A DNA stretch of 64,000 nt from Pseudomonas marginalis (GTDB lineage Bacteria; Pseudomonadota; Gammaproteobacteria; Pseudomonadales; Pseudomonadaceae), in contig NZ_VTFG01000001.1 of assembly GCF_008692035.1 (NCBI RefSeq), positions 1,984,001-2,048,000 of the forward strand. The letters are read 5' to 3'. Of the stretch, positions 17,627-28,131 are shown in pieces. Below the pieces are notes generated by a model. It saw only the letters and a program-made list of their open reading frames with translations, ran no database searches and had not been told where the DNA came from. Both the position numbers and the translations under genes were made by a program. Each line of letters starts with the position of its first letter. The stretch's first letter is position 1.

Positions 17627-17839
17627 ATGTCTAATCGCCAAACCGGCACCGTTAAATGGTTCAACGATGAAAAAGGCTTCGGCTTCATCACTCCTCAAGG
17701 TGGCGGTGACGACCTGTTCGTACACTTCAAAGCTATCGAAAGCGACGGTTTCAAAAGCCTGAAAGAAGGCCAAACCGTTTCCTTCGTGGCTGAGAAAGGC
17801 CAAAAGGGTATGCAAGCTGCACAGGTTCGCGGCGAGTAA
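17627..17839 (+). CDS. CspA-family cold-shock protein
   Basis: A 70-residue single cold-shock domain. It begins [20 protein letters not shown] and contains both RNA-binding motifs, RNP1 (KGFGFI) and RNP2 (DLFVHF). Such proteins bind single-stranded RNA and DNA and act as RNA chaperones. ATG 17627 follows TTGGAGA. The region from the previous gene is nearly 290 bases, and a long structured leader is typical of cspA-type genes; the family has many paralogues in Pseudomonas, so I give no symbol. A terminator follows 14 bases after the stop. Confidence 0.95.
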   Translation: MSNRQTGTVKWFNDEKGFGFITPQGGGDDLFVHFKAIESDGFKSLKEGQTVSFVAEKGQKGMQAAQVRGE

Positions 17840-17853
17840 TTCTCCGCTGAGCT

Positions 17854-17885
17854 AAAAAAACCCCGCCCATGTGACGGGGTTTTTT
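17854..17885 (+). terminator. Rho-independent terminator of the cold-shock gene
   Basis: AAAACCCCG pairs with CGGGGTTTT around a 9-base loop and is followed by T residues (to 17885). It is nearly symmetrical and could also serve the convergent I78-inhibitor gene, whose stop is at 17913. Confidence 0.85.
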
Positions 17886-17912
17886 ATGGGCGTTGCAAAA
17901 GCCTGGAAACGA

Positions 17913-18233
17913 TCAGCCGCAATTAACGCGCGTGATCACCAGGTTGTCATCGGTGTTCAGGTTCAGGCGGTCGGAGCGGTATTCCAGCGTGATCATATCG
18001 TTGGGCTTGAGGATCCGCGCGTTCTGTGCGCCAGCACGGGTACGGGCCTGCTCCAGCAGCTGCGGCGAGGCTTTCTGGCCAATGCTGAATTCGGCGGCCT
18101 TCGACTCACAGCGGCTATGACCGGCATCGGTCACGGCGGCGTCTTTGGCTGGCTCAGAGGCACCCGGGGTGCTGCAACCCGCCAACGCGAGTGCTGCCAA
18201 CAAAGTACCTAATGATGCGAGCTTCCAAGGCAT
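17913..18233 (-). CDS. Lipoprotein of the I78 peptidase-inhibitor family
   Basis: A 106-residue protein. ATG 18233 is preceded by AGGAGG, so I prefer it to the open frame extending to 18353. It has a lipoprotein signal with lipobox LALAGCSTPG (Cys at about residue 19). The mature part has the I78 pattern: CESKAAEFSIGQ, then AGAQNARILKPND and DNLVITRVNCG. I78 proteins are potato-inhibitor-like serine-peptidase inhibitors of the periplasm. Convergent with the cold-shock gene across a shared terminator. Confidence 0.85.
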   Translation of the reverse strand: MPWKLASLGTLLAALALAGCSTPGASEPAKDAAVTDAGHSRCESKAAEFSIGQKASPQLLEQARTRAGAQNARILKPNDMITLEYRSDRLNLNTDDNLVITRVNCG

Positions 18234-18375
18234 GAAGCCTCCTATTGAAAAATGAACAGAGATCGTGCGACAGCGGTCTGGCTGATAGGTTTCAAAACGT
18301 AAACCGCCGATAGGTAAGTCTGCCCGACTATCAGCAGGCATTCGCCCGATCAATCGTGACCAAATATGAGCGTAA

Positions 18376-18681
18376 TCAGTAGATGTCGATGTAATCGAAC
18401 GGCGGCTTCGGCCAGTTCTGCTTCAGCGCATTGAAAATCTGTGTAACCCAGACCTCGTCGCTGGCCGCGACGTTGCCGACGTAACCGGAACCCTTGGCCC
18501 AGGTCTCCAGGCGGAACAGCAGGCCATCGATGTCAGTGCCTCCCACCACCCCGGAAGATATGTAGGCAATTCCGGCCCTGGTCACACGCAACTGGGTATG
18601 CTCGTCATCACTGGCACTGGCGATCAGTTGACGCACGGCGGCCAGTGTCAGGTTCTCGGGGTTATTCAAATCGATCTGCAC
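18376..18681 (-). CDS. Conserved hypothetical protein
   Basis: A 101-residue soluble protein starting at a GTG codon (18681; MQIDLNNPENLTLAAVRQLI). It contains a SASDDEHTQLRVTRAGIAYI segment and an acidic/aromatic end (NWPKPPFDYIDIY). No enzyme motif is visible. It resembles short proteins conserved in Pseudomonas of unknown role. The next gene upstream on this strand is far away, so it is probably monocistronic. Confidence 0.7.
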   Translation of the reverse strand: MQIDLNNPENLTLAAVRQLIASASDDEHTQLRVTRAGIAYISSGVVGGTDIDGLLFRLETWAKGSGYVGNVAASDEVWVTQIFNALKQNWPKPPFDYIDIY

Positions 18682-18835
18682 GCGGGGTCCCCCGGCAATT
18701 AAACAGGGAGACAGTGTCGCACAGCACCTGCTTCATGCCTAAGTAGCAGTGCCAAGCGCCGCGCAAAATGATTAACTGCGCCGGTTAGAGCCGCGTTCCA
18801 GCGCATTGCCCAGCATTTCAACCCGTGAGACTTCC

Positions 18836-19048
18836 ATGACCACCGTAACGCTCCAAGCCGACATCAAAGCCAAATGGCCCCAAGGACAAAGCTCCTACAG
18901 CCCAGGAAGCCCGGAAGAACTGGCAATCATCGGTATCGACCTGCTGGTCAAGGAACTCGGCACCCAGGCGGCACAGGCATTCATCGGCCAGGTATTCGAA
19001 AAATACCCGGCCGATCACATGGGGGCACCAGACCCCGAGCGTGAATAA
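18836..19048 (+). CDS. Small conserved hypothetical protein
   Basis: A 70-residue protein starting MTTVTLQADIKAKWPQGQSS, with a helical part (EELAIIGIDLLVKELGTQAA) and a conserved-looking end (EKYPADHMGAPDPERE). An in-frame upstream codon at 18806 is less likely. Function unknown; it is convergent with the ribose/nucleoside operon. Confidence 0.65.
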   Translation: MTTVTLQADIKAKWPQGQSSYSPGSPEELAIIGIDLLVKELGTQAAQAFIGQVFEKYPADHMGAPDPERE

Positions 19049-19074
19049 GAACCGGCTGGCGAACGTCGACCGGG

Positions 19075-20103
19075 TTACTTCAGGCGTGCCAGGCGCTCGG
19101 TGAGCAGATCGAAGAAACCCTGGGCGTCGCCGTTCTCAACCCAGAACACATTTTTTGTCTGCTTCAGGCCGTCATACCAATCAACGATGGTCTGGCCGAA
19201 GGTCGGGCCTTCGCGGCTGTCCACCACCATATTGGCCTGACGCCCTGTGAACAAGGACGGCTTGAGCAGGTAGGCGATGACAGTGGCGTCATGTACCGGG
19301 CCGCCCGGGATGCCGTAGTGTTCCATATCGCCCTTGACGTATTCATTGAGAATATCGCCGACGACCTTGCTCGCGTTGTTATTGATGTCGGCGATCTTCT
19401 TCAGGCGCGCCTCGCTGGTCAGCACCTTGTGGGTCACATCCAGCGGCAGGTAGGTCAGCTTGACGCCACTCTTGAGCACAATCTCGGCTGCAATCGGATC
19501 GGCGAACAGGTTGAACTCGGCAACCGGGGTGATATTGCCGCCGTTGAAGTGCGCGCCACCCATCACCACCACTTCCTTGATGCCTTGGGTGATTTCCGGG
19601 TCCTGGGTCAAGGCCAGCGCCAGGTTGGTCTGCGGACCGAGCATGGCAATGGTGATGCTGTGAGGCTTGGCCGCACGCAGGGTCTTGATCAGGTAATCAA
19701 CGGCGTTGCCTTCAGCCAAGCCCTTTTTAGGCTCATGGACGGTGACGCCGGAAATACCTTCTTTGCCATGGATGTTCTCGGCATAGATCGGTGTGCGCAA
19801 CAGCGGCTTGGGTGCTCCGGCGTACACCGGGATTTCTTCACGCCCGGCCCACTCGCGGGCCAGGCGCGCGTTACGCGAGGTCTTGTCCAGGCGTACGTTG
19901 CCGGCGACGGTGGTCAGCGCACGAATGTTCAATTCGTCCGGGGAAGCCATGGCGAAGAGCAAGGCTACCACATCGTCGGCACCTGGGTCGGTGTCGATGA
20001 TCAAGTCGATTTTTTCCGCCGCTTGGGCGCTGGCAGCAGTGAGTGCGGACAAAAGCAGGACACTCCGAAACAGATTTTTCAGGGTTGGCAGACCACGTTG
20101 CAT
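19075..20103 (-). CDS. Exported nucleoside hydrolase
   Basis: A 342-residue inosine/uridine-preferring nucleoside hydrolase, cleaving nucleosides to base and ribose. I start at ATG 20103, with AAGGAG upstream. Residues 1-28 form a signal peptide (FRSVLLLSALTAASAQAAEK), so the enzyme is periplasmic. The calcium-binding DTDPGADDVVALLFA motif follows at about residue 34, and the catalytic region near the end has GGPVHDATVIAYLL with the conserved His-Asp. It is the last gene of the rbs operon, 26 bases after rbsD, which suggests release of ribose outside the membrane for RbsBAC uptake. Confidence 0.92.
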   Translation of the reverse strand: MQRGLPTLKNLFRSVLLLSALTAASAQAAEKIDLIIDTDPGADDVVALLFAMASPDELNIRALTTVAGNVRLDKTSRNARLAREWAGREEIPVYAGAPKPLLRTPIYAENIHGKEGISGVTVHEPKKGLAEGNAVDYLIKTLRAAKPHSITIAMLGPQTNLALALTQDPEITQGIKEVVVMGGAHFNGGNITPVAEFNLFADPIAAEIVLKSGVKLTYLPLDVTHKVLTSEARLKKIADINNNASKVVGDILNEYVKGDMEHYGIPGGPVHDATVIAYLLKPSLFTGRQANMVVDSREGPTFGQTIVDWYDGLKQTKNVFWVENGDAQGFFDLLTERLARLK

Positions 20104-20129
20104 AAAACACTCCTTGTCGTTGGGAAACT

Positions 20130-20534
20130 CTAGAAGGTTACGCCGGAGACCAGCGCGATATTGCAGTAAGGCTGGCACTCGCCGGTACGCACGACAGCGC
20201 GCGCGCTACGGCTCAGTTGCTTGAATTGTTCATGGCTGAGCAGACGTCGCTCGCCGAGGGCGGCCTGTTCAGCCAAAGCATCCAGCTCCGTCAGCGCGGG
20301 TGGCTGCTTGAGCAGGATTTCTTCCGCCAGCACGTGGCTTTCCACCTGCATTTCACTGAGCACGATACGCAAGGTGCTGATGAAGTCGGGAATGCCCTGG
20401 GTCAGCGCCAGGTCGATCAACTCGACCCCGGGCGGCACTGGCAGGCCGGCGTCGCCGATCACCAGGATGTCACCATGGCCCAGGGATGCGATCAAACGCG
20501 ACAAGGCGATATTGAGCAGAGGCGTCTTTTTCAT
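20130..20534 (-). CDS. rbsD: D-ribose pyranase
   Basis: A 134-residue RbsD, of usual length. It interconverts the beta-pyranose and furanose forms of ribose so that ribokinase can act. The conserved [18 protein letters not shown] segment near the start holds the catalytic His, and the [19 protein letters not shown] end completes the decameric ring. It overlaps rbsK by four bases. Confidence 0.96.
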   Translation of the reverse strand: MKKTPLLNIALSRLIASLGHGDILVIGDAGLPVPPGVELIDLALTQGIPDFISTLRIVLSEMQVESHVLAEEILLKQPPALTELDALAEQAALGERRLLSHEQFKQLSRSARAVVRTGECQPYCNIALVSGVTF

Positions 20535-21448
20535 AAAAGCACAAAACCTTGAACGTCATGCAGCGTAGGAATGGAGGGTTGCGCACCAGCACGGGTGACT
20601 GACAAGGCTGCCGCGACCTGGCCGAAACGGATGGCCTCGGCTTCGCTTTTGCCACTGGCCAGTGCTGCGGCAAAACCACCGACAAAGGTATCGCCGGCAG
20701 CGGTGGTATCCACCGCCTTGACCTTGGGCGCCACCAGGTGCTCAAAGCCCTGGCCATCGGCAAACAACGCCCCCTGGGCGCCCAGGGTGATGATGACTTT
20801 GCCCGCCCCCGCCTTGATCAGGTGGGTCGCCGCGACCTTGGCACTGTCGAGGGAGTCGACTGTCACGCCGCTCAGTGCGCTGGCTTCGCTTTCGTTGGGA
20901 ATCAGGTAGTCGACCGAGGCGTACCAGTCGGCAGGCAACGGGCCGCTGGCCGGCGCCGGGTTGAGGATCACGGTCTTGCCCAGTTCACGACCGCGCTTGA
21001 GGGTATAGCCCACGGTATCCATCGGCACTTCCAGCTGGCAGATAATCACATCGGCGGCCTGCAGCACCGCATCGGACGCCTGCAGTGAGGCGGGTGTCAG
21101 CTCGCCGTTGCTGCCGGCAACGATCACGATCGCGTTCTGGCTGCTGTCGTCCACCACAATCAAGGCCACGCCACTGGAACCGTCCACGGTGCTCACCGCC
21201 TGGCAATCGATACCTTCCACCAGCAAGGCGCCACGCAGTTCAGTGCCATAGGCATCACTACCGACACAGCCGATCATTGCCACATCGGCCCCCAGTCGCG
21301 CCGAGGCCACGGCCTGGTTGGCGCCCTTGCCGCCAGGCACCGTGGAAAACGTCTGGCCGACCAGGGTCTCACCGGCACGGGGCAGCCGATTCGCGCGGGT
21401 GACCAGGTCCATGTTCAAGCTGCCTATTACCACTACTTTTGCTGGCAT
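20531..21448 (-). CDS. rbsK: Ribokinase
   Basis: A 305-residue PfkB-family kinase that phosphorylates ribose to ribose 5-phosphate. The N-terminal sugar-binding motif is [20 protein letters not shown] and the [15 protein letters not shown] signature follows. The ATP/anion-hole motif reads [17 protein letters not shown] near residue 245, with the catalytic Asp kept. It sits between rbsR and rbsD, overlapping the latter by four bases. Confidence 0.96.
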   Translation of the reverse strand: MPAKVVVIGSLNMDLVTRANRLPRAGETLVGQTFSTVPGGKGANQAVASARLGADVAMIGCVGSDAYGTELRGALLVEGIDCQAVSTVDGSSGVALIVVDDSSQNAIVIVAGSNGELTPASLQASDAVLQAADVIICQLEVPMDTVGYTLKRGRELGKTVILNPAPASGPLPADWYASVDYLIPNESEASALSGVTVDSLDSAKVAATHLIKAGAGKVIITLGAQGALFADGQGFEHLVAPKVKAVDTTAAGDTFVGGFAAALASGKSEAEAIRFGQVAAALSVTRAGAQPSIPTLHDVQGFVLL

Positions 21449-21471
21449 ACATCAGTACTCATCAATTCGGT

Positions 21472-22494
21472 TCAGCGGTATTGGGCGAACACACCGGCGA
21501 CGGGCGCCGTCGATTCACGCAACACGATGCTCGGCGTCACGATGCGTTGATCGATCGGCAGTTGGGGGGTTGCAATTCGTCGCAGTAAAAGCTCGGCCGC
21601 GGTCTCGCCCAGTTGCAGGATCGACTGCCCGACCGTGGTCAGCGCCGGGTACACGTAGCGGCCCATTTGAATGTCATCGAAACCGATCACCGACAGTTCA
21701 CCGGGCACGCGGATATTGCGCTCCGCCGCCGCGCGCAACACGCCGAAGCCGATCATGTCGTTGCTGGCAAAAATCGCGCTGGGCGGGTTCTGCGCCAGCA
21801 ATTGCACGGCAGCAGCATAACCGCCGGTGCTGGTGAAGTCGCTTTCCTGGATGCGATTGGCCACCACCGCCACACCGGCCTCACGGAGCGCACGCTGGTA
21901 ACCCGCCAGGCGCATTTGCGCGACGCGGGTGTGGGCCGGGCCGCCGATGCAGGCGATGTCCCGATGCCCCAGCTCAAGCAAGTGCCGGGTCGCCAGGTAG
22001 GCGCCTTCCTCGTGGTCGATGCGTACCAGGTCGACATCGATGCCATCCAGCGCCCGGTCGACAATCACCATGGGCGTGCGCACGGCGCTCAAGCCTGCGG
22101 CGAGGCCGCTGTCATCACCGCCTACCGAAGTCACGATCAAGCCATCAACACGCTTCTCCAGCAACACCCGCAAATAGCTGCGTTGTTTTTCCGCGTTGTC
22201 GTCGGAGTTGCAGAGAATCACGCAGTAGCCGTTACGCTCACAATAATCCTCGATGCCCCGGGCCAGCTCGGCAAAATACGGGTTGAGGCTGTTGGGCACC
22301 AGCAATCCGATGGTGGCCGTGGTCTTGGCCTTGAGCGAACGCGCGACGGCACTGGGCACGTAGTCGAGTTGCTTGATCGCCGCTTCAACCTTGATCCGTA
22401 CCGGCTCGCTCACCGGGCGCGTCTTGTTCACCACATGGGACACGGTGGTGTAGGAAATACCTGCAATCGCGGCCACATCCTTGATCGTTGCCAT
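21472..22494 (-). CDS. rbsR: LacI-family ribose repressor
   Basis: A 340-residue LacI/GalR regulator, MATIKDVAAIAGISYTTVSH at the N-terminus being the helix-turn-helix, with the hinge helix ending SAVARSLKAKT at about residue 60. The rest is a periplasmic-binding-protein-like sensor (TIGLLVPNSLNPYFAELARG). It should bind ribose or a phosphate derivative and release the operator. The gene is inside the operon it probably controls, three bases from rbsC, so autoregulation is likely. A perfect palindrome upstream of rbsB is the probable operator. Confidence 0.93.
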   Translation of the reverse strand: MATIKDVAAIAGISYTTVSHVVNKTRPVSEPVRIKVEAAIKQLDYVPSAVARSLKAKTTATIGLLVPNSLNPYFAELARGIEDYCERNGYCVILCNSDDNAEKQRSYLRVLLEKRVDGLIVTSVGGDDSGLAAGLSAVRTPMVIVDRALDGIDVDLVRIDHEEGAYLATRHLLELGHRDIACIGGPAHTRVAQMRLAGYQRALREAGVAVVANRIQESDFTSTGGYAAAVQLLAQNPPSAIFASNDMIGFGVLRAAAERNIRVPGELSVIGFDDIQMGRYVYPALTTVGQSILQLGETAAELLLRRIATPQLPIDQRIVTPSIVLRESTAPVAGVFAQYR

Positions 22495-22497
22495 GGT

Positions 22498-23475
22498 TCA
22501 GCCTCGCCGACTGGCACGACGGCTGCGATAAGTATCCAGGACCACGGCAATCACGATCACGGCACCGGTTATGATGCGCTTGGTGGGTTCCGTGGCACCG
22601 ATCTGCGCCAGGCCGGCGGCCAATACCGAAATAATCAACACACCGAAGAAGGTACTGATCACCGAACCACGCCCGCCCATCAGGCTGGTGCCGCCGATCA
22701 CCACTGCGGCGATCACTTGCAGCTCGAGGCCGGCACCGGCATTCGGGTCTGCCGCTTCCAGGCGCGAAATCTGGAACAGCGCCGCCACACCGGCCAGCAG
22801 GCCCATGAGGCTGAACACCAGGATCTTGTACGGCTTGGGATTGATCCCGGCCAGGCGTACAGCTTCTTCGTTGGTGCCGATACCGATCAGGTAACGACCG
22901 AATACGGTGCGGGTCAATACCAGTTGGGCGGCAATGATCACCAGCAAAGCGATGATAAACGACGGCGAAATGCCGAAGGCGATCGGGTTGGACAGCCAGG
23001 CAAACGAATCGCCGATATAGGCCGTGCGCGAGCCGGTCATCTGGTACGCGACGCCCCGGGCCATTTCCAACACGCCGAGGGACACGATAAACGATGGAAT
23101 GCGCCAGGCCACCGTGATCGAGCCGGTGATAGTGCCGGCCAACGCGGCGCAGCCCATGCCGAGCAAGGCCGCCGGCAAGACACTCCAGCCCCACCCGAGA
23201 ATCGCCACGCTGACCGCCGATGCCGCCAACGCCAGTACCGAGCCCACCGATAGGTCGATACCGCCGATGATCAGGATGAAGGTCATGCCCACCGCCAGCA
23301 CCATCAGGTCAGGAATCTGGTTGGCCAGGGTGCTGAACGTGTCATAGGACAGGAAGTGATCACTGAGCACCGAAAACAGCGCGATCATCGCCAGCAATGC
23401 ACCGGCCAGCCCCAGGTAGGTGCCCAGGCCGTAGAAGTTGCCGCCGGTTTTACCGGGGGAAGTTGTTAGTTTCAT
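22498..23475 (-). CDS. rbsC: Ribose ABC transporter permease
   Basis: A 325-residue inner-membrane permease with about eight to ten hydrophobic helices. The signature GGIDLSVGSVLALAASAVSV and the later GTSLMGGRGSVISTFFGVLI (the coupling loop to RbsA) are typical of the RbsC/XylH family. It forms a channel homodimer that passes ribose from RbsB. The start overlaps rbsA by four bases. Confidence 0.96.
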   Translation of the reverse strand: MKLTTSPGKTGGNFYGLGTYLGLAGALLAMIALFSVLSDHFLSYDTFSTLANQIPDLMVLAVGMTFILIIGGIDLSVGSVLALAASAVSVAILGWGWSVLPAALLGMGCAALAGTITGSITVAWRIPSFIVSLGVLEMARGVAYQMTGSRTAYIGDSFAWLSNPIAFGISPSFIIALLVIIAAQLVLTRTVFGRYLIGIGTNEEAVRLAGINPKPYKILVFSLMGLLAGVAALFQISRLEAADPNAGAGLELQVIAAVVIGGTSLMGGRGSVISTFFGVLIISVLAAGLAQIGATEPTKRIITGAVIVIAVVLDTYRSRRASRRG

Positions 23476-25025
23476 GGGGTATCCCTAAGCACTGCGTCGT
23501 TGAGCAGCGCATCACGTTTCTGATAGCCGGCAAAGGCGGCGGCGAGCAATTCGTCCTGGGTCCAGCTGTCGCGCTCGAAGGTTTCGATCAAGCGCCCGGC
23601 GGACAGCACGCCGATGCGGTCGCAGATCAGCATGAGTTCACGCAGGTCGCTGGACACCACCACCAGCGCCTTGCCCTGGCGAGTCAATTCACCCAGCAAG
23701 GCATAAATGTCGAACTTGGCACCGACATCGATGCCGCGGGTGGGCTCGTCGAACAGCATCACCGAGCAGTCGCGCTCCAGCCAGCGGCCGATCACCACTT
23801 TCTGCTGGTTGCCACCGGACAGTTCGGACACCAATTGCGCCGGGCTGGAACTGCGGATCCGCATGGCATCGATCTGGCGCTTGGCCAAGGCAGTTTCATC
23901 GCGGCTATTAACCAGGCCGCCAGCGGAAATTTCCGGCATGTTGCCCAATGCGATATTCGCACTGATCGACTGGGTCAGCAGCAGCCCTTCGCCCTTGCGG
24001 TCTTCGGTGATCAGGGCAATGCCATGACCCACGGCATCCACTGGCGAGCGAATACTCACCACCCGGGCCGGCGAACCCAAAGCCACAGTGCCGCTGTCGG
24101 CCAGGTCGGCACCGAAGATAAGACGCAGTAGCTCTGTACGACCGGCGCCGATCAGGCCGGAGATGCCATAGATCTCACCGGCACGCACTTCAAAGGATAC
24201 GTCGCGGACCTTGTCCGAGCGGGTCAGGCCCTTCACGGTCAGGGCCGGGCCGCCGAGGCTGCGCGGCCCCAGGTCGATGTGTTCACCCAACTCCCGGCCC
24301 ACCATCAAGGTGACCAGTTGTTCGCTGTTGTAATTGGCCATCGGCTCGACGCAGACCAGCTTGCCGTCGCGCAGTACCGCAATGCGCTGGGCGACACGGG
24401 CCAGTTCTTCGAGCCGGTGCGAAATATAAATGATCGCCACGCCCCGGGCCTGCAGGCGGGTGATTTGCTCAAACAGCATCTCTACTTCGCGGGCCGTGAG
24501 CATCGCGGTGGGCTCGTCGAGGATCAGTACATGGCAGTCGCCGATCAGGTTGCGGGCGATCTCGACCATCTGTTGATGGCCGATGCCGAGGCTACCGACC
24601 AGAGTGTCCGGGTCGATGGCGTCCAGGCCGACTTGAGCCATGGCCTCGATCGCAGCCTTGCGCAATTGCTTGCGGCTGATCCAGCCACAGTGGCTGGGCA
24701 GGTTATCCAGAAACAGGTTTTCAGCGACGGTCAGCGTCGGCAGCAGATTGAGTTCCTGCATGACCATGCGCACGCCCAACGCTTCAGCCTGGGTACGGCT
24801 GGCCGGACGGTAATCCTGCCCCTGGAATTGCATGTGCCCGGTGGTCGGGGTGACCAGCCCACCGACGATCTTCGACAAGGTACTCTTGCCCGCGCCGTTT
24901 TCACCGGTCAGCGCCAGTACTTCACCCCGGTTAAGCGTGAGGGTAATGTCGGCCAGAACCGGTTGGGCATAGGTCTTACCGATACCGCTGACCGAGAGGA
25001 CAGCGTTCGGGGCGGAAGATGACAT
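23472..25025 (-). CDS. rbsA: Ribose ABC transporter ATP-binding protein
   Basis: A 517-residue duplicated ATPase. The first half has a full Walker A (LTGENGAGKSTLSKI) and Walker B region (CHVLILDEPTAML); the second half has the degenerate SGLIGAGRTELLRLI and the signature LSGGNQQKVVIGRWL with MLFDEPTRGID. This asymmetry is usual for sugar transporters of this class. It energises RbsC. The gap to rbsB is 57 bases. Confidence 0.96.
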   Translation of the reverse strand: MSSSAPNAVLSVSGIGKTYAQPVLADITLTLNRGEVLALTGENGAGKSTLSKIVGGLVTPTTGHMQFQGQDYRPASRTQAEALGVRMVMQELNLLPTLTVAENLFLDNLPSHCGWISRKQLRKAAIEAMAQVGLDAIDPDTLVGSLGIGHQQMVEIARNLIGDCHVLILDEPTAMLTAREVEMLFEQITRLQARGVAIIYISHRLEELARVAQRIAVLRDGKLVCVEPMANYNSEQLVTLMVGRELGEHIDLGPRSLGGPALTVKGLTRSDKVRDVSFEVRAGEIYGISGLIGAGRTELLRLIFGADLADSGTVALGSPARVVSIRSPVDAVGHGIALITEDRKGEGLLLTQSISANIALGNMPEISAGGLVNSRDETALAKRQIDAMRIRSSSPAQLVSELSGGNQQKVVIGRWLERDCSVMLFDEPTRGIDVGAKFDIYALLGELTRQGKALVVVSSDLRELMLICDRIGVLSAGRLIETFERDSWTQDELLAAAFAGYQKRDALLNDAVLRDTP

Positions 25026-25082
25026 AGGAAAATCTCCAGGCGTCCGCCCAGGACGGGCGGACGCTGTTGGGTGCTGCCAGGA

Positions 25083-26042
25083 TTACTTCTTGAGGACGAG
25101 TTCGACCGGGGTTTCGATCATGCCGTCCTTGGCATCGACTTTCTCACCCTTGACCAGCTTGAGGGCGTTCTGGATACCGAACACCGCTTGCTGCGCAGCC
25201 GCCTGGTCGGCGGTCGCCAGCACACGACCGTCCTGCAGCATCGGCTTGATGGCGTCGATGTTGTCATAACCCACCACCAGCACCTTACCGGCCTTGCCTG
25301 CCGCACGTACGGCGGAGACGGCGCCCAGGGCCATGTTGTCGTTACCGGCCAGCAGCGCCTTGAGGTCCGGGTGTTCGCTGAGCATGGCCGAGGCCACTTT
25401 CTGGCCCTGGTCAATTTCCCAGTTGCCGGACTGGGTGGAAACGATCTTCATACCGGCAGCGTCCATCGCATCCTTGAAGCCCGCGGTGCGCTGCTGGGCG
25501 TTGGTGGTGGTCGGTACGCCTTCGATAATGCCGACCTTGTCGCCGGCAGCCAGTTGCTTGGCCAGGTAGTCGCCCACCAGTTTGGCGCCTTTGCGGTTGT
25601 CGGGGCCGACGAAGGGAATATCGAGGTTTTTGCTTTTCAGCACGTCCGGGTCCAGGCGGTTATCGATGTTGACGATCTTGATCCCGGCTTTAGAGGCATC
25701 CTCCAGCACTTTTACCAGGGCCTTGGAATCAGCAGGCGCGATAACGATGGCATTGACCTTGGCCAGGATCATCTGCTTGACGATACCGATTTGCGCGCTG
25801 GTATCGGTTTCGTCCTTGATGCCGTTGGTGATCATGTCGAAATCGGCGGCGTGGTCTTTCTGATACGCCTTGGCACCGTCCTGCATGGTCACGAAAAATT
25901 CGTTGGCGAGGGACTTCATCACCAGGCCGACCTTGGGTTTGGCGGCAGCGTCATCAGCGAATGCAGAGGAGAAAGGTAAGGCGGCGGATGCGGCAGCAAG
26001 CACAGCGACAGCAAGAAGACGTCCGGCGAATGGCAGCTTCAT
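25083..26042 (-). CDS. rbsB: Periplasmic ribose-binding protein
   Basis: A 319-residue class I solute-binding protein. The signal peptide runs to about residue 30 (LLAVAVLAAASAALPFSSAFA). The mature part starts KVGLVMKSLANEFFVTMQDG, and further on has GIKIVNIDNRLDPDVLKS and GKVLVVGYDNIDAIKPML, typical of ribose/galactose binders. First gene of the operon. The 126 bases upstream contain the putative RbsR operator. Confidence 0.96.
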   Translation of the reverse strand: MKLPFAGRLLAVAVLAAASAALPFSSAFADDAAAKPKVGLVMKSLANEFFVTMQDGAKAYQKDHAADFDMITNGIKDETDTSAQIGIVKQMILAKVNAIVIAPADSKALVKVLEDASKAGIKIVNIDNRLDPDVLKSKNLDIPFVGPDNRKGAKLVGDYLAKQLAAGDKVGIIEGVPTTTNAQQRTAGFKDAMDAAGMKIVSTQSGNWEIDQGQKVASAMLSEHPDLKALLAGNDNMALGAVSAVRAAGKAGKVLVVGYDNIDAIKPMLQDGRVLATADQAAAQQAVFGIQNALKLVKGEKVDAKDGMIETPVELVLKK

Positions 26043-27684
<1,642 letters not shown>

Positions 27685-27701
27685 TTCCTGCTGGCATCTC
27701 T

Positions 27702-27727
27702 GTAGAGGCGGGTTTACCCGCCTCTAC
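27702..27727 (+). terminator. Terminator after ansB
   Basis: GTAGAGGCGGGT pairs with ACCCGCCTCTAC around a two-base loop (27702-27727), followed by TTC. The stem is long and GC-rich, but the T run is short. Confidence 0.6.
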
Positions 27728-27841
27728 TTCATGTGTAAATCCCGCAACCAACACCTCCCCGCCTTACACCAACTCGCCTAAACCGCCGTCAGACGAACTT
27801 ATTGAATTTTAAGCAGTTGCGAAATTGCCTACAGTTAAATA

Positions 27842-27857
27842 CTGTATGCACGTACAG
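27842..27857. promoter_or_regulatory. LexA-like SOS box
   Basis: CTGTATGCACGTACAG has the exact CTG-N10-CAG arrangement of the gamma-proteobacterial LexA operator, with TA pairs inside. It ends 18 bases before the GTG start of the DUF1654 gene, where LexA would block RNA polymerase. This is a motif match only. Confidence 0.7.
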
Positions 27858-27875
27858 CTTATTAAGGAACACTCC

Positions 27876-28127
27876 GTGGCAAAGTCCTCTTCCGTAGCCC
27901 TAACCCCACCTGATGCCTACGAACGCCTGGCCATTCGTGTGCAAAAGATCATCAACTCCACCAACGCTCAAAAAGCCAAGGCAGCCTTGATCTTCCGCTT
28001 GCCGGACGAGCCAGAAGACGAGTGGCAGCGCTTGCTGGAGGAAATCGCGGAGAACGACAACGTCACCCTCGCCTATCGGGATGACGGCGGCGTGCAGATT
28101 TTCTGGGTTGTGCCGAAGGAAGATTGA
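27876..28127 (+). CDS. DUF1654 family protein, putatively SOS-regulated
   Basis: An 83-residue protein with a GTG start at 27876, behind AAGGA. An ATG at 27846 lies inside the LexA-like box and has no ribosome-binding site. The sequence (TPPDAYERLAIRVQKIINST, AKAALIFRLPDEPEDEWQRL, EENDNVT-like end) matches the Pseudomonas family DUF1654, whose role is unknown. The stop is four bases before endA, so the two are very likely one transcript. The upstream SOS-like site suggests induction after DNA damage. Confidence 0.8.
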   Translation: MAKSSSVALTPPDAYERLAIRVQKIINSTNAQKAKAALIFRLPDEPEDEWQRLLEEIAENDNVTLAYRDDGGVQIFWVVPKED

Positions 28128-28131
28128 TTCA

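Noticed and set aside
21613..23253. A 546-codon plus-strand frame opposite rbsR and rbsC
   Set aside because: It crosses two real genes in antisense and is rich in His/Gln/Gly, as expected for a shadow frame.
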